Shown one piece after another: positions 18,088 to 24,640 of a stretch of 24,640 bases of DNA (position 1 is the stretch's first letter; every line of letters starts with the position of its first letter). The position numbers were made by a program, and so were the translations under genes. The notes below the pieces were generated by a model that was not told the DNA's origin, did not search any database, and worked only from the letters and a program-made list of their open reading frames with translations. Source of the DNA: PNKC01 sp038323265 (GTDB lineage Bacteria; Chloroflexota; Dehalococcoidia; Tepidiformales; Tepidiformaceae); NCBI GenBank assembly GCA_038323265.1, contig JBBQGT010000037.1:1-24640 (forward strand), read 5' to 3'.

Positions 18088-19377
18088 ATGCCCCAGTTGT
18101 TGCCCTTTCGCGGCCTGCGTTACACCGCGGCCGCAGGCCCGATCAGCGAACTGCTTGCGCCGCCCTACGACGTGATTTCGCCGAGCCAACAGCAGGTGCT
18201 GGAGAGCCGCAACCCGCGCAATGCCGTCCGTCTGGAACTGGCGGAAGGCGGCGAGGAACGATACGGCAAGGTGGCAGCGCTGTTGGCGGAGTGGCAGGCA
18301 GATGGAGCGATCGCGCGGGACGACGTGCCGATGCTGTACGTCTATGAGCAGCAGTTCGAGGAGGGCGGCAGGCAATTCACTCGCCGTGCGCTTTTGGCCG
18401 AAGTGGAAGCGCAGCCGTGGGAAGAAGGCGCCGTGAAGCCGCACGAATTCACAATGTCCGGGCCGAAGGAGGACCGCCTGAAGCTGCTGCAAGCGACGAA
18501 GACGCAGTTCAGCCCGGTGTTCATGATCGCACGGGACCGGGCAGGCCAGCTTTCGCAATTCCTGGACCTGATGATTAACAGCAAACCGCCAGACATCGAA
18601 GGGACGAGCATCGACGGCGAACAGCATCGTCTGTGGGTGATTGAGGCGGGGCGGTACGAAATGCGTTTCCTGGCGCCGTTGCTGAGCGAGAGCTTTTACA
18701 TCGCGGACGGCCACCACCGGTATGAAACGGCCGTCACGTATCGCAACGGCGTTTCCGAGACCGAAAAACTGCAGCGCGACCACCCGGCACGGTTCGCAAT
18801 GACGGCGATTGTGGCGGCGAGCGACCCGGGGCTGGTGATCCGGCCGATTCACCGGATGATCGCTCGGCGGGCGCCGGCGGACTGGCAAGATCGTCTCGAA
18901 GCGGCGTTCACCGTTACGCGGATCAAGCTGGTTGGCGACGAGAGCGAGCGGGACCACGAATTGGAGTCCGAGCTCGCATCGAACCCCGCTAACATCCTTG
19001 CTTTGGGGCTGGAGGGCGGCAGCGTGCATCTTTTGCAGTTGAAAGACCCTTCGGCCTATGCGGGTAGCATCCGCCCAGGACGAAGTGCAGAGTGGGCGGC
19101 GATTGCGCCCAATGTGCTGCGCTACGGCGTTCTTGAACCGCTGTGGGGGATCACGGACGACGACCTACGAGCCGGCGTAGTGGAGTATTCCCACGATGCG
19201 GGCGAAGTGTTGGAGTTTGTCGACAATCACGCGGAGGGAGCGGCGTTCATGCTCAACCCCGTGGGGATTGAATCGGTGATGTCGCTGGCGGACCAGGGCG
19301 AACGTATGCCGCAAAAGTCGACATTCTTCCATCCGAAGCTGGGCACCGGTATGGTTTTCCATCCGCTGGAACCGTAG
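18088..19377 (+). CDS. DUF1015 family protein
   Basis: A 429-residue cytoplasmic protein with the family's N-terminal LPFRGLRY and APPYDVISP (24-32), and the central motif ADGHHRYETA (206-215). The DGHHR motif recalls ParB/SerK-like folds, and some relatives are thought to be kinases; the function of this protein is not established. The start ATG at 18088 is supported by GAGGAG five bases upstream. In-frame codons back to 17965 overlap the HIT gene antisense and are not coding. It diverges from the HIT gene and converges on the MBL-fold gene with a 9-bp gap. Confidence 0.92.
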   Translation: MPQLLPFRGLRYTAAAGPISELLAPPYDVISPSQQQVLESRNPRNAVRLELAEGGEERYGKVAALLAEWQADGAIARDDVPMLYVYEQQFEEGGRQFTRRALLAEVEAQPWEEGAVKPHEFTMSGPKEDRLKLLQATKTQFSPVFMIARDRAGQLSQFLDLMINSKPPDIEGTSIDGEQHRLWVIEAGRYEMRFLAPLLSESFYIADGHHRYETAVTYRNGVSETEKLQRDHPARFAMTAIVAASDPGLVIRPIHRMIARRAPADWQDRLEAAFTVTRIKLVGDESERDHELESELASNPANILALGLEGGSVHLLQLKDPSAYAGSIRPGRSAEWAAIAPNVLRYGVLEPLWGITDDDLRAGVVEYSHDAGEVLEFVDNHAEGAAFMLNPVGIESVMSLADQGERMPQKSTFFHPKLGTGMVFHPLEP

Positions 19378-19386
19378 GCGACTCGC

Positions 19387-20178
19387 TCAGTCCGGCACCC
19401 AGCGCGTTTGAGCGTTCGAGGACGCGAAACGGCCGAAACCCGGCACCGGGAGGTGGCTGGCGGCCACCAGCGACTGGTCGGCGACGAGGCGGGCGATGAT
19501 CGCCTGGCGGGTGATGCGTGCGATCTGGTGGTGCCAATCGAAGGACGATTCTAGCGACGGCATTTCGGCGTCAATGTGGGTGAGGACCACGTCACCGAGG
19601 ACGAAGCCACGCTCGCCGTCCGACGAGATGACGACGCTGGTGTGGCCTGGCGTGTGGCCTGGCGTTTCGAGCGTTGTGAGCGAAGGTGTGAGGACCATTT
19701 CGCCTTCGATGAGCGTGATCTGTTTGGCGGGCAAAGCGACCACGTCGCGAGTAAACGAGTCCGGGACCGGGGTGCGGGCGCTGTAATAATCCCAGTCTTT
19801 TTTCGGCACGAGATAGCGGGCGTTCGGGAAGAGCGGCTTGCCGGAGGCACGGTCGATGTTCCAGCCAGTGTGGTCGCCGTGGAGGTGAGTGAAGGTTACC
19901 TGGGTGATCTCGTCCGGCCAGATGCCAGCGAGACGCAGCTCGTCGGGCAGTTGGCCCTGGTACTCGGGCCCCCAACCCGTATCGACGAGGACGCGTTCTT
20001 CGCCATCGATGAGGACGAAGGCGGCGAAGTTGAGGGCAACGGCGCCGTCGGCGTCCAAGTAGCCGCCGAAGCGATTGAGGGCGTCGCCGGCGTTGGGATA
20101 GACCGCGGTAGCGGCGTACTTCTGCACTATATCGATGAGGGCCACGATTTCGACCGAGCCAACGCGTCTTCGTTCCAT
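19387..20178 (-). CDS. MBL-fold metallo-hydrolase
   Basis: A 263-residue metallo-beta-lactamase-fold enzyme with a complete dinuclear zinc site: THLHGDH (97-103), H179 in TPGHTPGHTS, D196 in LGDVVLTH, and H242 in ASHLPVPGFGRF. The sequence resembles lactonase or ester-hydrolase members of the superfamily, but the substrate cannot be read from it. The ATG is well supported by AGGAG six bases upstream. It lies 65 bp downstream of the lysozyme-fold gene on the same strand; the gap holds a small CGCGG-CTCT-CCGCG hairpin. Confidence 0.92.
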   Translation of the reverse strand: MERRRVGSVEIVALIDIVQKYAATAVYPNAGDALNRFGGYLDADGAVALNFAAFVLIDGEERVLVDTGWGPEYQGQLPDELRLAGIWPDEITQVTFTHLHGDHTGWNIDRASGKPLFPNARYLVPKKDWDYYSARTPVPDSFTRDVVALPAKQITLIEGEMVLTPSLTTLETPGHTPGHTSVVISSDGERGFVLGDVVLTHIDAEMPSLESSFDWHHQIARITRQAIIARLVADQSLVAASHLPVPGFGRFASSNAQTRWVPD

Positions 20179-20243
20179 TGAATGCTCCTGAGCCGCGGAG
20201 AGCCGCGAAGCGCCAAATCTACCAGACGGACCGGGGCGGGCGG

Positions 20244-21074
20244 CTACTTAATGCCGAGTTTGTCGGCGCAACTCCAGCCGCCGCCGCCGCCGAAGTGGCC
20301 TCGGACGGTGCGCAGCCAGAGGGCCGTTCGCAGGTTGACGATCGGGTCAAAGCGCATCTCGAAGTCTTCGCCTGACTTGTCGAAGTGCTGGCGGCCGTTC
20401 ATCTGGGCCAGACCATAGCTGCCGCCGTTCGGGTCGCTGGTGTTGTGGGCAAAGATGTTGCGGCCGCTTTCGCAGTAGACAATTCGCTTCATGTCGTCCC
20501 ACCAGCCGGGGCCCTGGGGCCATCCGGCGGCGAGGCCGGCGATGTCCAGTTCGGCTTCTGAAAGGGTCGTGCCGCCGTGGATGAAGTCTTCGGGGCGCAC
20601 TGGGGCGGCGACTGCCACCTCACCGGGCTTCAGGCAGACGCGTGCCTTGGCGGTTTCGAGCGGAGGGGCGCCAGCGGGGATCTCCCAGGGGCGGCGCTCG
20701 CCATCCGCGACAACGTCGCGGATGCGGCGGTCGTAGTCGCCGGCGAGGGCGGTGTAGCGCCGCTGGAGGGTGGTCTGTTGGACGAGCCAGACAGCGGAAT
20801 CAGCGCCCGCGCTGGTGGCACCCCGCTCGGCGGCGCACGCCTGGATGGCGATTCCGTTGAGCTGGGAGAGCGAGTCAGCGGCGAAATCCCAGGGACCTGA
20901 GTACTGCTGCGAAGCTTCGACGCGGTGCGGTAGCGGAATGTTGACGACGACCATGGCGGCCGAGACGCCCGCCAGGCCGAGCAAGGTAGAAAGTCCGAGG
21001 AGGACGGAGACCCTTCGGAACCAGCTAACGCCAGGAGGGGCATTCCAGTTGCGGCGTTTTGGCGCGCGACTCAC
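20244..21074 (-). CDS. Membrane-anchored lysozyme-fold (lytic transglycosylase-like) protein
   Basis: A 276-residue protein with a basic cytoplasmic N-terminus, one transmembrane helix at about 21-48 that may act as an uncleaved signal anchor, an extracytoplasmic linker and helical region (50-180), and a C-terminal lysozyme-like domain. That domain shows the catalytic Glu202 in YCESGR, followed by GSYGLAQMN (218-226) and a Trp/Arg-rich helix FDPIVNLRTALWLR (242-255). This matches SLT or Rpf-type peptidoglycan-cleaving domains. Cys201 and Cys269 could form a disulfide. The start is GTG with a weak GGTGAG ribosome site. Probable role: cell-wall cleavage or remodelling outside the membrane. Confidence 0.8.
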   Translation of the reverse strand: MSRAPKRRNWNAPPGVSWFRRVSVLLGLSTLLGLAGVSAAMVVVNIPLPHRVEASQQYSGPWDFAADSLSQLNGIAIQACAAERGATSAGADSAVWLVQQTTLQRRYTALAGDYDRRIRDVVADGERRPWEIPAGAPPLETAKARVCLKPGEVAVAAPVRPEDFIHGGTTLSEAELDIAGLAAGWPQGPGWWDDMKRIVYCESGRNIFAHNTSDPNGGSYGLAQMNGRQHFDKSGEDFEMRFDPIVNLRTALWLRTVRGHFGGGGGWSCADKLGIK

Positions 21075-21085
21075 CGGCTCACCGC

Positions 21086-21225
21086 GTTCGCAACGGTACG
21101 CGGCAGGACCGTGACCAAAGTTGGTGGCATTTCACCGGCCCTGTCTGGAATGTTCGCAATGTAGCCGACGCACGCGCGAGTGCCAAGAAGTGCGGGCGAG
21201 GCCGCTGTCATCCTTACGTTCGCAA
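21086..21225. repeat. Three GTTCGCAA octamers spaced exactly 66 bp apart
   Basis: GTTCGCAA occurs at 21086, 21152 and 21218 in the noncoding stretch between the lysozyme-fold gene and the SnoaL-like remnant. The bases between copies are not clearly repeated. The regular interval may mark protein-binding sites or a decayed 66-bp tandem repeat. Confidence 0.4.
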
Positions 21226-21240
21226 AACGGGTGAAGAGAT

Positions 21241-21264
21241 GGTGACAGGGGTGGTGACAGGGGT
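21241..21264. repeat. Two tandem copies of a 12-bp unit
   Basis: GGTGACAGGGGT is repeated exactly at 21241-21252 and 21253-21264, followed by a partial third copy (GGTGG). It lies just past the presumed 3' end of the SnoaL-like gene and shows no hairpin potential. Confidence 0.6.
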
Positions 21265-21269
21265 GGTGG

Positions 21270-21666
21270 CTAGCGGTCGCCCGCTACGTGGCGAGCGGCG
21301 AACTTCCAGCCCAATGCCGATCGCACGATGGCGTCTGTGTACAGGCCCGTGAGCTCGATGGAGGCGGGGTTGCCGCCGCCCGACATGGAGCAGCAGCAGG
21401 TAGCAACTGCCCCGCGCGCCCTCACCATCGGGTTCGAGGAGGAGGTTGTTGAGCCAGTAGCGGGCGTTTCGCGGCTTCGAAAAATCGTTGGCGTAGGCGG
21501 AGAGGGCCTCGCGCCCGGTGACGCGTTCGCGAGGGTTCGAAAAGATGCCATCTGGCGTGAAGCAAGCTGCCCAGGCTTCGCCGTCACCGAGACGGATGGC
21601 GTGACTGTACTGGGCGTAGAGGCGTTCGATTGCGAAGGTGTCGCCGGGGGCAAGGTGAGCGTCCAG
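21270..21666 (-). pseudogene. SnoaL/NTF2-like protein gene with a one-base frameshift and apparent CTG start
   Basis: The N-terminal half is read in one frame (AIERLYAQYSHAIRLGDGEA, then FTPDGIFSNPRERVTGREAL) and the C-terminal half in the next (GGGNPASIELTGLYTDA, then GWKFAARH). Together they make a typical SnoaL-like alpha+beta protein of about 132 residues. The frames join at 21373-21381, where removing one base from CCC (GGG on the coding strand) restores the reading frame. There is no ATG, GTG or TTG at the natural N-terminus. A CTG at 21666, followed by DAHLAPGD and preceded by GGAG at 6 bases, fits best; GTG at 21759 would add 31 unlikely residues. It may be a decaying gene or a sequencing error. 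Confidence 0.65.
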
Positions 21667-21680
21667 CGAGCACTCCGGCG

Positions 21681-21962
21681 TTAGCCTTCGAGGACGTCTT
21701 CCGAGACGAGCTGTTCGATGCCGTCGCGTTCGGTCCAATCGGGAAGCGAGGCGCCCCACGATTTAATAAGCGCCCATTCTGCTGGGGAGACTATCACCTC
21801 ACCGTCGCTGCCATCGGCGATGGGCTCGATGGAGGCGGGCATGCGGCCGGCCTCGCGCTCAAGGTGTAGCTCTTTCCACCATTCGCGGGCGGTGCCGCCG
21901 ATGGTAATGCGCAAGAGGCCGTTGGCGGCGTACGGAGTGGGAAGGGCGAGCGGAGACTTCAC
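21681..21962 (-). CDS. Hypothetical protein of 93 residues
   Basis: The frame from a GTG at 21962 gives a protein with balanced composition: LLRITIGGTAREWWKELHLE in the first half and VIVSPAEWALIKSWGASLPDW in the second. There is no signal peptide or membrane helix. I do not recognise the family. The in-frame sequence upstream crosses the tRNA gene and is Arg/Pro-rich, so the true start must lie after the tRNA. No strong ribosome site is seen. The stop lies 14 bp before the SnoaL-like CTG start, so the two may be cotranscribed. Confidence 0.55.
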   Translation of the reverse strand: MKSPLALPTPYAANGLLRITIGGTAREWWKELHLEREAGRMPASIEPIADGSDGEVIVSPAEWALIKSWGASLPDWTERDGIEQLVSEDVLEG

Positions 21963-22033
21963 TTCAAGATCATCGGCAGCGCGGCGGCGGTCTTCAGGCC
22001 GCGGGCGCCGATTTTTGCAACCCGAAGGTTTGT

Positions 22034-22108
22034 TGGTACCCCCGCCGGGACTCGAACCTGGGCCTTCGGCTTCGGAGGCCGACACTCTATCCACTGAGCT
22101 ACGGGGGC
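22034..22108 (-). tRNA. tRNA-Arg (anticodon CCG)
   Basis: The minus strand folds into a full cloverleaf with an encoded CCA. The acceptor stem is GCCCCCG/CGGGGGT with discriminator A, the D arm GCTC..GAGT, the anticodon stem TCGGC/GCCGA with loop CTCCGAA (anticodon CCG, reads CGG), a 4-nt variable loop and the T loop TTCGAGT. The terminal acceptor pair is G-U. The third pair of the T stem (CCAGG/CCCGG) is an A-C mismatch. Confidence 0.95.
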
Positions 22109-22166
22109 AATCCGCTTGTGAGAGTACCGCGCTCGCCGGCTTCGCGCACCCAGAAAGGGACGTTCG

Positions 22167-22195
22167 TTGACATAGGGCAGGGGCGCTTCTAGCCT
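22167..22195 (+). promoter_or_regulatory. Promoter of the O-methyltransferase gene
   Basis: A perfect TTGACA (22167-22172) is followed after 17 bases by TAGCCT (22190-22195), which keeps the conserved T1, A2 and T6. The transcript would start near 22202, about 20 nt before the ATG, leaving room for the AAGGAG ribosome site. Confidence 0.5.
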
Positions 22196-22222
22196 CCTGG
22201 TAGTTCGACGAAGGAGCGACTG

Positions 22223-23242
22223 ATGGCCGAAATGCAGGAACGCCCATCCATACGGTTGCGGCAGATGATCGACAGCTTCCAAGTTTCGCAGGCCCTGCAT
22301 GTGGCCGCGACGCTGGGCATTGCCGATCTGCTGAAAGACGGCAAACGGGACGTCGGCGAACTGGCGACGGCGACGGGGACGCACGAGGGCGCGTTGTACC
22401 GGCTGCTGAGGGCGCTGGCCAGCGTGGGTGTGTTCGAAGAAGACGCTGACCGAGCATTCGCGTTGACGGAACTTGGCGAATGCCTGCGCACAGATGCAGT
22501 GGAACCACTAGGCGCGTGGGCGAGACAGATCGGTAGGCCTTACTACTGGCAGACGTGGGATCACCTGCTGTTTTCGATCCAGACCGGGAAGAACGCATTC
22601 CCAGACCTGCACGACGGCTTGCGGGTGTGGGATTGGCGGGCAGAACGACCGCAAGAGAGCGCGATTTTTGACGCCGGCATGATGGCCATCGCGCGGTCGC
22701 TCTCACAGAGCGTGCTCGTGGCGTATGACTTCGGACAGTACGCGACCGTGGCGGACATCGGCGGAGGGAATGGCGCATTGTTGGCGGCGATTCTGACGGA
22801 GCACCGGGGGATGCGGGGGATCAACTTCGATCAGCCACATGTCGTGGCGCGAGCGGGCTCTCTATTCGAGGCGGCAGGAGTTGCCGATCGTGCTACAAGC
22901 ATTGGCGGCAGCTTTTTTGAAAGCGTGCCAACCGGGGCGGACGCCTACATCTTGAAATCTGTTTTGCACGACTGGGACGATGACGAATGCGCACGCATCC
23001 TGAGGAAGGTGCGGGAGGCCTGCGGGACGGCGAAACTGCTGGTCCTCGAGTGGGTGGTCGGCGAGCCGAACACGAATCCGAGATCGAAGTTTTCGGACCT
23101 GAACATGCTGGTAATGCCCGGCGGTCGAGAGCGGACCGAAGCCGAATGGCGGCGGCTGTTCGAGGCGGGCGGATTCGAACTGACTAGCATCGTGACATCA
23201 GGGGCCGGGCCAAGCGTCATTGAGGGAATTGCAGTCCGGTAG
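22223..23242 (+). CDS. SAM-dependent O-methyltransferase (plant COMT / hydroxyneurosporene type)
   Basis: A 339-residue class I methyltransferase. The N-terminal winged-helix dimerisation domain (about 10-95: SQALHVAATLGIADLL, LYRLLRALASVGVF) is followed by the SAM-binding motif DIGGGNG (178-184), FDQPHVV (202-208) and the catalytic-His segment LHDWDDDEC (248-256, H249). This arrangement is typical of enzymes methylating small hydroxylated aromatics, polyketides or carotenoids; the substrate is unknown. The ATG at 22223 has AAGGAG six bases upstream. It stands alone on the plus strand, close to the tRNA, and converges on the crotonase gene with a 12-bp gap. Confidence 0.92.
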   Translation: MAEMQERPSIRLRQMIDSFQVSQALHVAATLGIADLLKDGKRDVGELATATGTHEGALYRLLRALASVGVFEEDADRAFALTELGECLRTDAVEPLGAWARQIGRPYYWQTWDHLLFSIQTGKNAFPDLHDGLRVWDWRAERPQESAIFDAGMMAIARSLSQSVLVAYDFGQYATVADIGGGNGALLAAILTEHRGMRGINFDQPHVVARAGSLFEAAGVADRATSIGGSFFESVPTGADAYILKSVLHDWDDDECARILRKVREACGTAKLLVLEWVVGEPNTNPRSKFSDLNMLVMPGGRERTEAEWRRLFEAGGFELTSIVTSGAGPSVIEGIAVR

Positions 23243-23254
23243 GCTCAAAGTCGG

Positions 23255-24046
23255 CTATTTGCCTGTGAACTTGGGCTCGCGTTTTTCCTGGAAGGCACGG
23301 ACGGCTTCTCCGTGGTCTGCCTTCGTCATAGATGCCTCTTCGAGCGAGAGGGAGAGCGGGAGGACGAGGTTTGAAACGGCCTTGATGAACTTGTTGACGG
23401 CCATTTTGGAGCTTTGGACGGCAAACGGAGCGCCATTGGCGAGGCGGCGTGCGATGGCGGTCGCTTCGCTGAGGGCTTTGCCTTCGTCTACCACTTTGTT
23501 GACAAGGCCCATGGCCATCGCTTCGTCAGCGGTCACGAGGTCACCGGTCATGAGCATGTACTTGGCTTTGTTGACGCCGACGAGGAGTGGCCAGATGACC
23601 GCGCCGCCGTCGCCCGCCGTGATGCCCATTTTGACGTGAGGGTCGCCGATGCGGGCGTTCTTCGAAGCGATGACCACGTCGCAGAGGAGGGCGATGGTTG
23701 CGCCGAGGCCAGCCGCCGCGCCGTTGACGGCGCTGACGATGGGCTTCTCGCAATCCAGCAGGTTGTCCACAATGCGGCGCGCTTCTTGCATCATCGAAAG
23801 GCCGCTTTTGGGGCGCATGTTGGCGCCGCCACCGAAGTCGCCGCCAGCGCAGAAGGCACGGCCAGCGCCGGTCAGGACGGCGGCAAGGATTTCGCCATCG
23901 GCCTGGACATCGATGAAGAGCTGCATCAGTTCGGAGTGCATTGCGCCGTTCACGGCGTTGAGGCGCTCGGGACGGTTGAGGGTGAGGATGGCGATACCAT
24001 CCTGCTTTTCGATCTTGATGGTTTCGTAGTTTTCCTGGCGAAGCAT
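23255..24046 (-). CDS. Crotonase-family protein (enoyl-CoA hydratase/isomerase-like)
   Basis: A 263-residue crotonase-fold enzyme acting on acyl-CoA. Oxyanion-hole segments are AFCAGGD (64-70) and GAAAGLG (109-115), followed by DPHVKMGITAGDGGAV (135-150), a GLVNKVVD segment and a C-terminal helical region ending FQEKREPKFTGK. The two glutamates of classical enoyl-CoA hydratase are not present: His137 and Asp146 occupy about those positions, as in a widespread GDGG subgroup whose reactions are poorly defined. The ATG has GGAGG nine bases upstream. A -10-like TATCAT lies at 24079-24074, with an element shared with the monooxygenase promoter further upstream. Confidence 0.92.
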   Translation of the reverse strand: MLRQENYETIKIEKQDGIAILTLNRPERLNAVNGAMHSELMQLFIDVQADGEILAAVLTGAGRAFCAGGDFGGGANMRPKSGLSMMQEARRIVDNLLDCEKPIVSAVNGAAAGLGATIALLCDVVIASKNARIGDPHVKMGITAGDGGAVIWPLLVGVNKAKYMLMTGDLVTADEAMAMGLVNKVVDEGKALSEATAIARRLANGAPFAVQSSKMAVNKFIKAVSNLVLPLSLSLEEASMTKADHGEAVRAFQEKREPKFTGK

Positions 24047-24073
24047 GCGTGAAGGCCTCCTTGGATTGGGCGC

Positions 24074-24127
24074 ATGATAGTCGCGCGAGAGGCGGCTGCG
24101 TCAGGCGGGTCCCTAATGTGGACGCTT
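24074..24127 (-). promoter_or_regulatory. Crotonase promoter region with the shared upstream element
   Basis: On the minus strand, a -10-like TATCAT (24079-24074) lies about 27 bp before the ATG. Beginning 29 bases upstream of it is the element at 24109-24127, plus strand GTCCCTAATGTGGACGCTT, with GTCC/GGAC ends (24109-24112, 24120-24123). It matches 12610-12628 at 15 of 19 positions. Its distal end just touches the stop codon of the comM/YifB gene. Confidence 0.4.
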
Positions 24128-24640
24128 ACTCCATGCGCTGGCGGTATTGGATGGCTTCGCCGAGGTGGGCAGTGGTGATCGTATCGGCTTCGGCAAGGTC
24201 TGCGATTGTGCGGGCGACCTTGAGGATGCGGTGAAAGGCGCGGGCTGAGAGGTCGAGCCGCTCGACGGCCGCACGTAGGATGCCGCTGGCGCCTTCGTCG
24301 AGGCGGGTTTGGGCGAATTCGCGCACTTCGGGCGGGGTCATTTCGCCATTGAGAGTGGTGGGGCCGGGAAGCTGAGCAAAGCGTTCGTTTTGGAGCAGGC
24401 GAGCGCGTTGGATGCGGGCGCGGATGACAGATGAGCGCTCCGCACGACCGTCGGCGGCGAGCTTTTCGTAGGGCACGCGTGGGACATCGACGAAAAGGTC
24501 GATGCGGTCCAGCAGCGGGCCGGAGAGGCGTCGCTGGTAGCGGGCGACAGCCTGGGGCGGGCAGATGCAATCGCGGATTGGGTCGCCCAGGTAACCGCAC
24601 TGGCAAGGGTTGAGCGCGCTGAGGAGCATGAAGTTGGCCG
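24126..24640 (-). CDS. ComM/YifB family AAA+ ATPase, C-terminal part (N-terminus beyond the right edge)
   Basis: The last 171 codons of a Mg-chelatase-like AAA+ protein. ComM-type members are branch-migration helicases used in natural transformation. Visible are ALNPCQCGYLGD with two further cysteines (CICPP), which form the family's zinc-binding insert, then RRLSGPLLDRIDLFVDVPRV (sensor and arginine-finger region) and the C-terminal Mg_chelatase_C helices (LDLSARAFHRILKVARTIADL, ending AIQYRQRME). The frame stays open to the window edge, so the ATG at 24629 is internal. It may be cotranscribed with the crotonase gene 79 bp downstream, though that gene has its own promoter-like sequence. Confidence 0.93.
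   Translation of the reverse strand, partial: ANFMLLSALNPCQCGYLGDPIRDCICPPQAVARYQRRLSGPLLDRIDLFVDVPRVPYEKLAADGRAERSSVIRARIQRARLLQNERFAQLPGPTTLNGEMTPPEVREFAQTRLDEGASGILRAAVERLDLSARAFHRILKVARTIADLAEADTITTAHLGEAIQYRQRME

Noticed and set aside
17980..19029. A 349-codon minus-strand frame opposite the DUF1015 gene
   Set aside because: The DUF1015 frame carries family motifs and a good ribosome site. The antisense product is His/Arg/Gln-rich and unrecognisable.
21963..22778. N-terminal extension of the 93-residue protein across the tRNA gene and the methyltransferase antisense strand
   Set aside because: It would be translated through tRNA-Arg. Its upstream part is Arg/Ser/Pro-rich shadow sequence.

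Overview
The window looks like a chromosomal segment of a high-GC, genome-economical bacterium. Chloroflexota, perhaps a Dehalococcoidia-like lineage, is the best guess. The reasons are a DUF2298 (Chloroflexi/archaeal 'YYY') membrane protein, frequent GTG and TTG starts, very short or overlapping gene junctions, and a catabolic set typical of marine and terrestrial Chloroflexota (Baeyer-Villiger monooxygenase, thiolase plus DUF35, crotonase). The placement is inferred from gene content; no 16S gene is present.

Layout. (1) 1-9572, minus strand: one apparent operon, rnc - smc - ftsY - DUF2298 - GT-C-like membrane protein. It is read from a good sigma70-type promoter at 9640-9669, and the junctions are +3, 57, +6 and -3 bp. 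The last gene runs off the left edge. (2) 9706-10651, plus strand: three translationally coupled small genes. Two encode paralogous proteins with the same C4HC3 (PHD-like) metal-binding pattern, the first also carrying an excisionase-like helix-turn-helix, and the third encodes a two-helix membrane protein. (3) 10739-14436, minus strand: a catabolic block with a cysteine-less SCP2-type thiolase, its DUF35 partner and a Baeyer-Villiger monooxygenase. A nested inverted repeat and a candidate regulatory element lie between DUF35 and the monooxygenase. (4) 14557-17709, plus strand: comEC (DNA uptake channel) and rph (RNase PH). (5) 17697-19377: a HIT-family hydrolase (minus) and a DUF1015 protein (plus) diverging from a 64 bp gap. 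(6) 19387-21962, minus strand: an MBL-fold hydrolase, an anchored lysozyme-fold protein, a frameshifted SnoaL-like gene and a 93-residue protein of unknown function. tRNA-Arg(CCG) follows at 22034-22108. (7) 22223-24640: a SAM-dependent O-methyltransferase (plus), a crotonase-family protein (minus) and the C-terminal part of a ComM/YifB AAA+ protein (minus) cut by the right edge.

How they work together. Region 1 combines dsRNA processing, chromosome condensation and the SRP receptor with envelope (probably glycosyl-transfer) membrane proteins. comEC and the comM/YifB fragment are both linked to natural transformation, although they are 8 kb apart. The thiolase/DUF35/monooxygenase block and the distant crotonase look like lipid, steroid or terpenoid catabolism. 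The monooxygenase and crotonase genes share a 19-bp upstream element (15/19 identical), which suggests a common regulator. The most unusual items are the paired PHD-like zinc proteins, that shared element, the thiolase without catalytic cysteines, and an RNase III lacking one of its canonical acidic residues.
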